In this document: one piece after another, positions 1 through 11,107 of the stretch | Numbering within the stretch: position 1 is the first letter of the stretch | Layout of the letters: each line of letters begins with the position of its first letter | Origin: Pseudohongiella acticola | GTDB lineage: Bacteria; Pseudomonadota; Gammaproteobacteria; Pseudomonadales; Pseudohongiellaceae | Assembly: GCF_001758195.1 (NCBI RefSeq) | Contig: NZ_MASR01000001.1 | Coordinates: forward strand, 1,860,001-1,924,000 | DNA: 64,000 nt | Direction: 5' to 3' | Notes under the pieces: generated by a model | Told to the model about the DNA's origin: nothing | Database searches by the model: none | Seen by the model: only the letters and a program-made list of their open reading frames with translations | Position numbers and translations under genes: made by a program

Positions 1-807
1 GCTGCCCTGATGCGCTCCCCTTCGGTTAACGACATTGCGATACCGTCAGGCAACGATGCCATAGAACGCGGCCGCTATCTGGTTCACGCAGGTGGTTGCA
101 TCAGTTGCCACGAAGATGACGCAGGCACACTGAGTGGCGGCATGGCCATTGAGTCTCCCTTTGGCACTTTCTACGCATCAAACATTACACCTGACCCCGT
201 GACCGGTATTGGCAACTGGCAAGGCAGTGATTTTTTACTGGCTCTCAAGCACGGCCGCACACCCGAAGGAAGTTTCTACTTCCCTGCTTTTCCTTATCGG
301 GCTTACGCCGATATCAGTGAAACGGACGTACTGGATATTGCCGCCTACCTGATGTCTCTGGACCCGGTCACTGCGTCCACACCCGAGCATGACCTGCCCG
401 CCTGGACAGGCCGCTGGCAGATGGCTGGCTGGAACCTGCTCGCCGACATGGCAGAACCTGAACCGGCAAGCTATGACGACCCACAACTGGCACGCGGCGC
501 CTATCTGGCACAGACCCTGGGCCATTGTGGTGAATGCCACACGCCGCGCAATGCGCTGGGCATTCCACAATACGACCAGGCCTTTGCCGGTGGCGAACTG
601 CCGGACGGGCACGTCGAGGCCATCAATACGGAAGCACTGGCTAACTGGTCAGAAGATGACCTGGCACTGTTCCTGTTTATCGGACTGAAACCCGATGGCG
701 ACTATGTTGGTGGCAAAATGGAACCGGTGATTGAACACAACACCGGCCAATTGACGGATGAAGACCGCCAGGCAATGGCAGCCTTTCTGAAGCGCGGCGG
801 CAGATAA
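1..807 (+). CDS. Diheme cytochrome c, 5' end cut by window edge
   Basis: Two c-type heme sites are visible, CISCH about 30 residues and CGECH about 173 residues after the first in-window Met (base 10), each opening a roughly 100-residue cytochrome c domain. The frame is open upstream through base 1 and there is no signal peptide after that Met, so the true start and export signal lie outside the window. Diheme proteins of this layout usually serve as periplasmic electron-transfer subunits of membrane-bound alcohol or aldehyde dehydrogenases, which is only an inference here because the partner genes are not visible. The gene ends 24 bases before a convergent SGNH-type gene. Confidence 0.85.
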   Translation, partial: AALMRSPSVNDIAIPSGNDAIERGRYLVHAGGCISCHEDDAGTLSGGMAIESPFGTFYASNITPDPVTGIGNWQGSDFLLALKHGRTPEGSFYFPAFPYRAYADISETDVLDIAAYLMSLDPVTASTPEHDLPAWTGRWQMAGWNLLADMAEPEPASYDDPQLARGAYLAQTLGHCGECHTPRNALGIPQYDQAFAGGELPDGHVEAINTEALANWSEDDLALFLFIGLKPDGDYVGGKMEPVIEHNTGQLTDEDRQAMAAFLKRGGR

Positions 808-831
808 CGGGCAGGCAACAGAAACGTCCGC

Positions 832-1761
832 CTACCGCCCGGAAATGCACCGCTCAGGGTTAACCGCAGCTGGCAACTCCAACGGATCAGCAACCACCCT
901 CCCCTCGTTCTCCAGTTGCTCAAACGCTGCCTGTTGCAGCATTCTCACTTCATGGCGGGACATGCCCAACTCGTAACCGGAACATTCGTTTTCGCCGAGC
1001 GAGCGTGGATCACGCCCGGTGAGGTTGCCGAACACCACCAGGGCTTCCAGATAATAGCCGTAAGTGCTGGCGTGGTAGTGATCCCAGGTCCACAAGTTGA
1101 TCTTGTCTGGCTCGATACCGTCATAAGGATTTGGGTCAGCGATGCCAAGCTCCATAGCGCGGGTCCAGGCTTCACCGACCGGGTTGACAGCAACCACGCC
1201 CGGTGCGGCGGCAGCCAGATCGTAACCGGCGCGAACATCCAGTGCCATCTGTTCGATGGGTTTGCCACTCCAGGGACTCTCGGCTGGATAAATCTGGTCG
1301 GCACGGGACCAGGTTGCAGTCAGGTACACGTCTACATCCGGATTCTTGCTGCGCAGGAAGTCAGTCATCGCCGCGGTACTGGTCACCAGCCCGTCGGGGT
1401 TACCCGGATCACTGGCATCCAACGTGCTGTAACCGTGCATTACCACCTGGTCCCACGGCCGGCGGCCGATGACACCGAGCTTGTTTTGCAGATGAAAATC
1501 GATATTACTGCCACCGCGGGTCTCCAGATAAACATCATAGTCCAGACCCGCCTGGTCTGTGAAAGACTTAAACAGGGCCGGCACACCGCCGATACCTTCG
1601 TTGTTCAGATCGGTTACGGTATCAGCCCGATAAAAGCGTGAGGCGGAGCCGTAACCATAAGTGAAGCTGTTGCCAATGAACAGGACACTGGTGTCCGCCA
1701 GAGCGTTTACGGGGCTTGTCAGCAGCGCCAACATGGCAACCTTTTGTAGTGTGCGAATCAT
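832..1761 (-). CDS. Secreted SGNH/GDSL-like hydrolase family protein
   Basis: A 309-residue protein with a cleavable signal peptide (about residues 1-22, ending in NALA). Directly after it comes LFIGNSFTYG, the block I Ser-containing loop of SGNH-type hydrolases (the DUF4886-like variant). WDHYHAS near residue 225 matches the C-terminal Asp-x-x-His block. This suggests an exported esterase or carbohydrate deacetylase; the substrate cannot be told. It follows the czcA-like gene on the same strand with a gap of about 150 bases containing a small 6-bp-stem hairpin (1788-1802), so it is probably a separate unit. Confidence 0.7.
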   Translation of the reverse strand: MIRTLQKVAMLALLTSPVNALADTSVLFIGNSFTYGYGSASRFYRADTVTDLNNEGIGGVPALFKSFTDQAGLDYDVYLETRGGSNIDFHLQNKLGVIGRRPWDQVVMHGYSTLDASDPGNPDGLVTSTAAMTDFLRSKNPDVDVYLTATWSRADQIYPAESPWSGKPIEQMALDVRAGYDLAAAAPGVVAVNPVGEAWTRAMELGIADPNPYDGIEPDKINLWTWDHYHASTYGYYLEALVVFGNLTGRDPRSLGENECSGYELGMSRHEVRMLQQAAFEQLENEGRVVADPLELPAAVNPERCISGR

Positions 1762-1908
1762 GGTTATTTACCTCATTAATCCTGTCCCGAGCCTGCGGCT
1801 CGTCATTCCGGCATAAGTGAACAGAACCAGGACTAATGCCAGATCCCGCGACCAATCTTGTAACAACATACACGTAATCGGGCTCTTTTTGTCAATCAAA
1901 TGCAGACA

Positions 1909-5034
<3,126 letters not shown>

Positions 5035-6030
5035 TCAGTGATTGTGGGAAGCGCCGGATTTTTCGAGGTCAGCTTTGACTATATAGCTGTTCTCCGTCAC
5101 ATAACGGGTGCCGGGGGCCAGCCCACTCAGGACTTCTGCCCAGTCACCCGACTGTCGCCCCAGCTCCAGCACACGCGCCTGGAAGTCGTCACCATCGCGG
5201 ACATAGACCACTGTCGCGTCCCGGAAAGACTGCAGTGCTTCCCGCCTGACAGCCAGTGGCACCTCGTATTCACCGGTGCGAATGTCGGCGCTAACCCAGG
5301 TACCGGGAATCAGTCGTCCGTTACTGTTATCCAACACAACCCGCGCAATCACTGCCTGATTGCGTTGAGCCTGGGGCAGCATCATGGCAATAGTGCCAGT
5401 GTGGATTGTTGACATGTCGCCTGCACGAAGAGACACGGGCATACCTAGAGCAATCTGCTCACGGTCTGACGGAAATATTTCCAGGTCGACCCAGACCGAA
5501 GACAGGTCGGTGATGACCAGTAGCTCACCGCCATTGGTCTGCTCACCCACATTGGCATCGCGTTGTGTGACCAGCCCGCTCACCGAAGCCACCATCGTGT
5601 AACGATTCAGGCTTTCGTTGCTTTCAATATCCAGCAGAAGCTGACCTGTTTCAACCCGGTCACCCACGGCGACATGAACCTGCTTTATTTCGCCGTCAAA
5701 CCGGGCGCTAATATGAGTCACCTGATCGGTATTGGTCCGGATGTGACCGTAGGCAGTCACCAGCTCCGCCATCACTACCGGCCCCGCCTGTTCAGTGACG
5801 ATGCCCAATGCCTGTTGTGTTTCGGGTTCGATGTGCGTTCTGCCCTCAACCTCGGCGTGGCCTTCGTGACTGTCATCTTCATTGGCTTCGTGCGAACCTT
5901 GATGAGGTTCGTCCTGAGCGTCGACACGGGAATCAGACTCATGCTGAGCGTCACCACAGGCTGCCAGCGACAACACGAGCATCAGGATCATCATCAGTGT
6001 TTTTATTGAATACATGTTTTTAAACCTCAT
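5035..6030 (-). CDS. czcB: Periplasmic adaptor (membrane fusion) lipoprotein, CzcB-type
   Basis: 331 residues. Lipobox LSLAAC puts the lipidated Cys at residue 25. Residues 28-65 are rich in His, Asp and Glu (several H-x-x-x-H and SHEGH motifs), followed by the biotinyl-lipoyl-like hairpin and beta-barrel region of HlyD/CusB-type adaptors; the C-terminus ends SHNH. It would bridge the CzcA pump to the TolC-type channel and may bind metal directly through the His-rich tail. The ATG at 6030 overlaps the upstream stop as ATGA; an internal ATG at 6015 has a better spaced GAGG and could be the real start. Operon with the genes on either side. Confidence 0.9.
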   Translation of the reverse strand: MRFKNMYSIKTLMMILMLVLSLAACGDAQHESDSRVDAQDEPHQGSHEANEDDSHEGHAEVEGRTHIEPETQQALGIVTEQAGPVVMAELVTAYGHIRTNTDQVTHISARFDGEIKQVHVAVGDRVETGQLLLDIESNESLNRYTMVASVSGLVTQRDANVGEQTNGGELLVITDLSSVWVDLEIFPSDREQIALGMPVSLRAGDMSTIHTGTIAMMLPQAQRNQAVIARVVLDNSNGRLIPGTWVSADIRTGEYEVPLAVRREALQSFRDATVVYVRDGDDFQARVLELGRQSGDWAEVLSGLAPGTRYVTENSYIVKADLEKSGASHNH

Positions 6031-7313
6031 TCCGGAGTGCGGGTTGGCACAAGACGTATACCCGTCAGTCGTTCAATTTCGATCATGCGCAAGTGCGCCT
6101 GTATACTCGCCTCCGCCAGTTCACTACGCGAATCCAGTACATCGTTCTGAGCCTGTAACCATTCAAGGTAACTGTAGCGGCCCAGCTCATAGGCTCGCCG
6201 CGATTCCGACAGCGCTTTCTCGAAGCGGGGGATGACGTTGTCTCGCAACGCGTCGACGCGATGTATGCTGTGCTCGAGTTCCAGGTACAGCACTAACAGT
6301 GCCGTCTGTATCCGCACCCGGGCGGCGTCTTCGCTGGCGACACTGCGCTGCAGATTGGCGCGCGCTTCGGCGATACGGCCCTGATTGTTATTGCCTCGAT
6401 TCAAGGGAATGGTGATACCGGCCACAAACCCGGTATCAGAAGTACTCTGCATGCGTTTGATGCCTGCGTTGAAACGCCACAACCCCTGACTTTGCGCCTG
6501 CGCCAGGCGAAGCTTTGCATCGTGTAATCGTTGTTCCGACAGATAACGCGACAGCTCCGGGTTCTGATCAATACGTGACACCAGTTCTGTAAACGGGGCA
6601 AGTGTCGGCAAATTCAGCGGATCACCTTCGACATGACTGAAGGCCGGCGACAGCTCGCCCCATTGCGCAGCCAACCGGTGATAGGCCGCTTCCAGTTCAT
6701 GGTCAATATCTTCACGATAGAGCACACGCCTGGCCAACGCTGCCTGGGCACGAGACAACTCGGCGGTTAGCGTAGTGCCTGCATCAACCCGGGCCCGGAT
6801 AGCGGCAACCGTCTGTTCTGCCAACGTCAGTGCCTGATCGGCGATGTCACGCCGCATCTGCTGTGCCAGGGCTTCCGTGTAGTGGCGTGCGGTTTCGGCA
6901 GCCGCGTCCAGACGCATGACATTGGCCTCGGCGGCCAGCACCTGCGACCCGGCCCGCGCCGTATCAATCCGCCTCTGGCGAAGCCCTCCCTCCAATACCC
7001 AGGCGATGCTCACGGTGGCTTCGACGCCAGACAGACCTCGTGCATTCCCCGTTCCGAGGACATTTTCGACGCTGACACCCAGTTCCGGCCTGGGAGACAG
7101 TCCTGCCTGCAAAATGCGCCCATCCTGGGCGTCCAGTGCATAGTTGAATGCGAGCAATTCCGGGCTGCGCGTTAGCGTGGAAACGATGGCATCGTCCAGC
7201 GAAATGCTGTCTGCCGCATAGGAATTGCTGACAAAAAGCAGCAACAGCGTGCACAGCAACGGCACAAGTGGCCAACGCCGGGTTCCGACGCGAGCCTGAA
7301 TGGTTCTGTTCAT
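6027..7313 (-). CDS. czcC: TolC-family outer membrane efflux protein, CzcC-type
   Basis: About 428 residues from the ATG at 7313, chosen because it is followed at once by a classical signal peptide (basic start, hydrophobic stretch, SNSYA cleavage site); a further in-frame ATG at 7361 would only add a non-secretory leader. The mature part has two similar long-helix repeats, as in OEP/TolC proteins, with a beta-strand insert in each half. It is the outer membrane duct of the tripartite pump encoded downstream. Its stop overlaps the start of the adaptor gene by 4 bases, implying translational coupling. Confidence 0.9.
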   Translation of the reverse strand: MNRTIQARVGTRRWPLVPLLCTLLLLFVSNSYAADSISLDDAIVSTLTRSPELLAFNYALDAQDGRILQAGLSPRPELGVSVENVLGTGNARGLSGVEATVSIAWVLEGGLRQRRIDTARAGSQVLAAEANVMRLDAAAETARHYTEALAQQMRRDIADQALTLAEQTVAAIRARVDAGTTLTAELSRAQAALARRVLYREDIDHELEAAYHRLAAQWGELSPAFSHVEGDPLNLPTLAPFTELVSRIDQNPELSRYLSEQRLHDAKLRLAQAQSQGLWRFNAGIKRMQSTSDTGFVAGITIPLNRGNNNQGRIAEARANLQRSVASEDAARVRIQTALLVLYLELEHSIHRVDALRDNVIPRFEKALSESRRAYELGRYSYLEWLQAQNDVLDSRSELAEASIQAHLRMIEIERLTGIRLVPTRTPE

Positions 7314-7382
7314 TAATCTGGTTCCATTAAAAATGCATACGAACTGACTGTCCGACACCAAAACCGGCGACGGATGATCAGA

Positions 7383-7757
7383 CTACTTAATGTGCAGGTT
7401 TAATGGTTGGGCGGAGGAACCGGGGGGGGTGTAGGAAACGGAGCCATAGGCTGGCTGGTGGGCGGCTATTTTATCGTTAACCGCATTATCAAGAATGACC
7501 GGGAGTGAGTACGGAAGACCCGCAGTCAGATGGATGTGTACGCCGTGATTATGGTGGTCATGTCCGGGGTGATCGTGGCCGGGATGATCGGGTAGAGTCT
7601 CAGGGCCCGCGTGTGCATGCGGTGCATCATGATCTCCCTGATGAAAAGCGTACCCCAACGGGTGATCATCGTCAGGAAGGTGGGCACCCTGAGCCGCTCC
7701 GAACAGCAGAGAGTGGTTGAGCAGCAGAATGAATGCAAGCGCGAGCTTTTTGTTCAA
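7383..7757 (-). CDS. Small His-rich secreted protein heading the czc operon
   Basis: 124 residues with a signal peptide of about 24 residues (ends AAQGA). The centre (about 37-77) is extremely rich in His, Asp and Gly, including GHDHPGHDHHNHG and VHIH, a typical Zn/Co/Ni/Cu-binding composition. The C-terminal 45 residues are His-poor, with proline-rich ends. I do not recognise a named family; small metal-binding proteins such as CzcI or CzcE accompany czc operons elsewhere, so a periplasmic metal buffer or delivery role is inferred. It lies about 70 bases upstream of czcC on the same strand and is probably first in the transcript. The 110 bases upstream hold no gene and presumably the promoter; no regulator gene is adjacent. 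Confidence 0.75.
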   Translation of the reverse strand: MNKKLALAFILLLNHSLLFGAAQGAHLPDDDHPLGYAFHQGDHDAPHAHAGPETLPDHPGHDHPGHDHHNHGVHIHLTAGLPYSLPVILDNAVNDKIAAHQPAYGSVSYTPPGSSAQPLNLHIK

Positions 7758-7860
7758 GGTTCGAGGCTCTTTATCTGTTCGGGCAAAACATAAGAATGCA
7801 TTATTTCACGCTAACATTGCGCAATCTTCAGCGTCAAGGCTGCATCAGTTATGTCGCCGA

Positions 7861-7884
7861 GTACCGCGTCAGTCGACGCGGTAC
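7861..7884. repeat. Perfect 10-bp inverted repeat at cytochrome c' stop codon
   Basis: Arms 7861-7870 and 7875-7884 are perfect reverse complements with a 4-base loop; the stop codon of the minus-strand cytochrome c' gene (7869-7871) sits in the loop and one arm. No T-run follows on the minus strand, so it is not a textbook terminator, though it could stabilise the 3' end of the mRNA. Confidence 0.45.
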
Positions 7885-8351
7885 TGGTCGTGACAGTTGC
7901 CACAGGTGGCGCCGAAGGCACGGATAGCAGCAATAGTCGTATTGCGATCACCACCGGAGGCTACCGCAGCAAATGTGGTGGCGGCGTCCTGCAGGTCCAT
8001 GGCTTTCTGCCGGAAGTCATCTGTGTTGTCCCAGATCACCGGCAGAGCTTCGGTATCAACATCAAATTCCCGGGTGTCGTAAACGCTGAACACGTCCGGA
8101 ATCATCGGGGCCAGTGCAGCGATACGCAAGGCATTGCGTTCAGCCACGGCGGCGTCGAATTCGGCGCCACGAGCCATGGCACCAATGGGCGCCATATTGA
8201 ACCCCAGCAGCTTGAACACTGCCTGTCGAGTTTCGGTGGCACCCACCGCCAGCTCTGCTGGGGACGGCGGCGTATTATTCTGCGCATAAGCGGATACAAC
8301 AAGGGCTGAGGTCAGCGCCAGCGCGCCCACACTGAGAACTTTTTTCAACAT
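7869..8351 (-). CDS. Cytochrome c' (class II c-type cytochrome)
   Basis: 160 residues: signal peptide (about 1-23, ending SAYA), a four-helix-bundle body, and a single CGNCH heme site about ten residues from the C-terminus followed by a conserved-looking Tyr-Arg. The C-terminal heme motif and helical body are diagnostic for class II cytochrome c'. These periplasmic proteins bind NO or CO and protect against nitrosative stress. It lies between hldE and the czc operon on the same strand but with spacers above 100 bases on both sides, so it is probably monocistronic. Confidence 0.9.
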   Translation of the reverse strand: MLKKVLSVGALALTSALVVSAYAQNNTPPSPAELAVGATETRQAVFKLLGFNMAPIGAMARGAEFDAAVAERNALRIAALAPMIPDVFSVYDTREFDVDTEALPVIWDNTDDFRQKAMDLQDAATTFAAVASGGDRNTTIAAIRAFGATCGNCHDQYRVD

Positions 8352-8481
8352 ACGATCTGCTCCAGTTTTTTATATTGTCGACTACAATCGATTTGCCAGC
8401 GCCCAAAGAATATACAGGATTGCTGTCATATGCCAGTCAATGCGCTCCGGCTGCTATCCTCAGTCTCTGCTGCGGCGCGTG

Positions 8482-9906
8482 TCAGCTCTCGCGCATTTTT
8501 TCCACAATGGCAGATGTTGAACAGTTATCAAGAAACGCCAGTACACGTACGTCGCCGCCATAGCTGGCAACAAATTCGCCACCGACCACGGTGTCGACTG
8601 AATAATCGCCACCCTTGACCAACACATCCGGGCGTAGCAACTGCAACAGGGTTTCGGGCGTGTCTTCGGCAAAACTCACCACCCAGTCCACTGCCGACAG
8701 CCCGGCGAGCACGGCCATGCGACGCTCTACCGGGTTGATGGGTCGACCACTGCCCTTGAGCCGTCGCACAGAAGCATCATCATTGATTGCCACAATCAAA
8801 CGATCACCCTGTTTGCGGGCATCTTCCAGGTAGCCGACATGGCCAGCGTGGATGATGTCGAAACAACCATTGGTGAAAACGATCTTTTCGCCATGGGCGC
8901 GGGCATCCTCGATAACGGCGGCAAGCTGCTCTGCGCTCATCACACCACGACCTGTGCCTTCCTGCAGTTGAATCGCCCGGCGCAGTTCGGGGCCACTGAT
9001 GGCGGCCGTGCCCAGTTTGGCGACGACCAGCCCTGCTGCCAGATTCGCCAGCGCCATACCAGTCTCCATGGTTTCACCGGCGGCCAACGCAGATGCCAGC
9101 ACTGACACCACGGTATCGCCGGCACCGGTGACATCAAATACTTCGCGAGCCTGTGCGGGCAGGTGCAATACTGGTCGCGCCGCCTGAATCAGGGTCATGC
9201 CGTGTTCGCCACGGGTGATCAACAGCGCGTCCAGGTCCAGCTTTTCGCGCAAGGTCTGGCCCTTGTTGATCAGCTCTTCTTCCGTGCGGCAGGGCCCGAC
9301 CACGGCCTCGAATTCACTCAAATTCGGCGTCATCACCGTGGCACCGCGATACTTGATGAAATCATGGCCTTTTGGGTCCACGACCACCGGAATGGCACGT
9401 TCGCGAGCAGCCTGAATCAGCAGTTGGGGCTGACCCAGCGAGCCTTTACCGTAGTCTGACAGAATCAGCACCTGGGACGTGGTCATGGCATCAATCGCCT
9501 GTTGTTGCAGGCTGGCAACGTCGGCGTCAGCGAACGGTTCTTCGAAATCGACGCGCAGCAGCTGCTGATGCTGGCTGGTGACCCGCAGCTTGGTAATGGT
9601 AGGCGCGCTGGCAGAGGCCTGAAAATGGCACAGTACGCCGGCAGCGGTCAGGCGACGGGCCAGTTCATCCCCGGCCTCATCCTGACCGGTAATGCCGGCC
9701 AGCGTGGCGGCCGCGCCCAGTGCGGCAATATTCAGGGCGACGTTGGCAGCCCCGCCGGGACGATCATCGTTACCATTGACTTTGACCACCGGCACGGGCG
9801 CTTCCGGCGAGATGCGCGACGCCCTGCCGTGCCAGTAGCGGTCGAGCATGACATCGCCCACAACCAGTACGGTTGCCTGCTGAAAAGGAGGCATCTCCAG
9901 TTTCAT
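8482..9906 (-). CDS. hldE: Bifunctional heptose-7-phosphate kinase / heptose-1-phosphate adenylyltransferase
   Basis: 474 residues from ATG 9906, close to the 477 of E. coli HldE. An AGGGGA ribosome-binding site lies just upstream; a longer in-frame ATG at 10002 would add a 32-residue leader without family support. The N-terminal ribokinase-like domain carries DVTGAGDT, the phosphate-binding/catalytic-base motif; the C-terminal nucleotidyltransferase domain begins FTNGCFD and has the HAGH form of the HIGH motif. It makes ADP-D-glycero-D-manno-heptose for the LPS inner core in the cytosol, supplying WaaC and WaaF encoded 8-10 kb away. Divergent from the lpxL-like gene. Confidence 0.96.
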   Translation of the reverse strand: MKLEMPPFQQATVLVVGDVMLDRYWHGRASRISPEAPVPVVKVNGNDDRPGGAANVALNIAALGAAATLAGITGQDEAGDELARRLTAAGVLCHFQASASAPTITKLRVTSQHQQLLRVDFEEPFADADVASLQQQAIDAMTTSQVLILSDYGKGSLGQPQLLIQAARERAIPVVVDPKGHDFIKYRGATVMTPNLSEFEAVVGPCRTEEELINKGQTLREKLDLDALLITRGEHGMTLIQAARPVLHLPAQAREVFDVTGAGDTVVSVLASALAAGETMETGMALANLAAGLVVAKLGTAAISGPELRRAIQLQEGTGRGVMSAEQLAAVIEDARAHGEKIVFTNGCFDIIHAGHVGYLEDARKQGDRLIVAINDDASVRRLKGSGRPINPVERRMAVLAGLSAVDWVVSFAEDTPETLLQLLRPDVLVKGGDYSVDTVVGGEFVASYGGDVRVLAFLDNCSTSAIVEKMRES

Positions 9907-10053
9907 TGTGTTCCCCTGCAAAATCCTGCGTGGCCGGCCAGCGGCGGTTATGTGGGCATGATACCACCGGCCAGTGCCGCCATAAACCACGCCCACCACC
10001 ACTGCCGTGAGTCTGCTACAATGCCATAGCTTTGTACGCAGTGGGCTGACTGG

Positions 10054-10116
10054 TAGCGGGTTAATGACAGCCTGTAGCGGACTAATAACAGCCTGTAGCG
10101 GATTAATAACAGCCTG
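10054..10116. repeat. Three 21-bp tandem repeats between hldE and lpxL
   Basis: Three consecutive 21-bp units (10054-10074, 10075-10095, 10096-10116) of the form TAGCGGRYTAATRACAGCCTG differ at only two or three positions. They sit in the divergent hldE/lpxL intergenic region, ending 25 bases before the likely GTG start of the acyltransferase. The 21-bp period keeps the same DNA face (two helical turns), so they could be regulator sites or slippage-prone sequence. They are not coding if the GTG start is right. Confidence 0.85.
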
Positions 10117-10141
10117 CTCACGAATAAAAACAGGACAACGC

Positions 10142-11107
10142 GTGGCACGACCAGCAAAACATGACGCTAAACTGAGCGATTTCCTCGGCCCCCGCTACTG
10201 GCCGACCTGGCTGGGTTATGGCTTTATCTGGTGTATAGCCCGGCTGCCCTTTGCCTGGCAGATGGCCATTGGCCGTGCGCTGGGGCTGTTGAGCTACAAA
10301 ATCGCACGCAGTCGGCGTCATATCTGCGAAGTTAATATTGCCTTATGTTTTCCCGAACTGTCTGCCAGCGAACAACAGAAACTGGTGCGGGACACCTTCA
10401 TTTCCAATGGTATTGGTGTCATGGAGATTGGCCTGGCCTGGTGCCGGAATCCGGAAGATTTCCGTGACCGTGTCACCGCCACCGGCCTGGAAAACCTGGT
10501 CGCGGCGCAGGCACAGGGGCGCGGCGTGTTACTGGTCAGCGCGCATTTCTCCACCATTGAGTTTGTGGGTTGCCTGATGTCTTTGCTGCACCCTTTTGAT
10601 GTCACCTATCGCTACCATAAGAATCCATTGTTCGACACATTGATGAAGCGTGGCCGTCAACGCCACTATGGCGCGGTCATAGAACGCAAGGAAGTCCGCC
10701 ATGCGCTCCGCAGACTGAAAGAAGGGCACGTGGTCTGGTATGCAGCTGACCAGGACTATGGCGCCAAATATTCTGTCTTCGTGGATTTCTTTGGCATCAA
10801 GGCCGCGACCATCACCGCAACCCAGAAATTTGCCAGTTTCAATAATTCACCCGTGATATTTTTGTCGCACTATCGCAATCCGGACAATGCCAGCTATCAC
10901 CTCTATTTCAGTGAACCTTTACCGAATTTCCCCACGGGCGACGAGCACGTGGATGCACGTCGTATAAATGAGTTAATCGAAGAAGCCATTGTCAGAGAGC
11001 CCGCGCAGTACATCTGGCTGCATCGTCGCTTCAAATCAAGGCCCCCGGGCATGCCCAACCTGTACCGACGCCAGCCTGTTGATCCGTCAAAGAGCGAGTC
11101 TCAGTGA
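10142..11107 (+). CDS. lpxL: Lipid A acyltransferase, LpxL/HtrB family
   Basis: About 321 residues from GTG 10142, selected because AGGA stands 6 bases upstream and because the product then aligns from its first residues with E. coli LpxL (PRYWPTWLGYG near the N-terminus); an ATG at 10007 would add 45 residues made largely of the 21-bp repeats. One N-terminal TM anchor, then the acyltransferase motif HFSTIE (H-x4-E) and C-terminal YIWLHRRFK. It transfers a secondary acyl chain to Kdo2-lipid A at the inner membrane. Its stop overlaps the start of the next membrane-protein gene, forming a two-gene unit. Confidence 0.9.
   Translation: MARPAKHDAKLSDFLGPRYWPTWLGYGFIWCIARLPFAWQMAIGRALGLLSYKIARSRRHICEVNIALCFPELSASEQQKLVRDTFISNGIGVMEIGLAWCRNPEDFRDRVTATGLENLVAAQAQGRGVLLVSAHFSTIEFVGCLMSLLHPFDVTYRYHKNPLFDTLMKRGRQRHYGAVIERKEVRHALRRLKEGHVVWYAADQDYGAKYSVFVDFFGIKAATITATQKFASFNNSPVIFLSHYRNPDNASYHLYFSEPLPNFPTGDEHVDARRINELIEEAIVREPAQYIWLHRRFKSRPPGMPNLYRRQPVDPSKSESQ

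Noticed and set aside
10007-10141. N-terminal extension of the lpxL gene from ATG 10007
   Set aside because: Encodes mostly the 21-bp repeats, lacks a ribosome-binding site, while GTG 10142 has AGGA and family alignment.
9948-10157. Minus-strand frame with LLLIRYR-type repeats
   Set aside because: It is only the reverse reading of the 21-bp tandem repeats upstream of lpxL.
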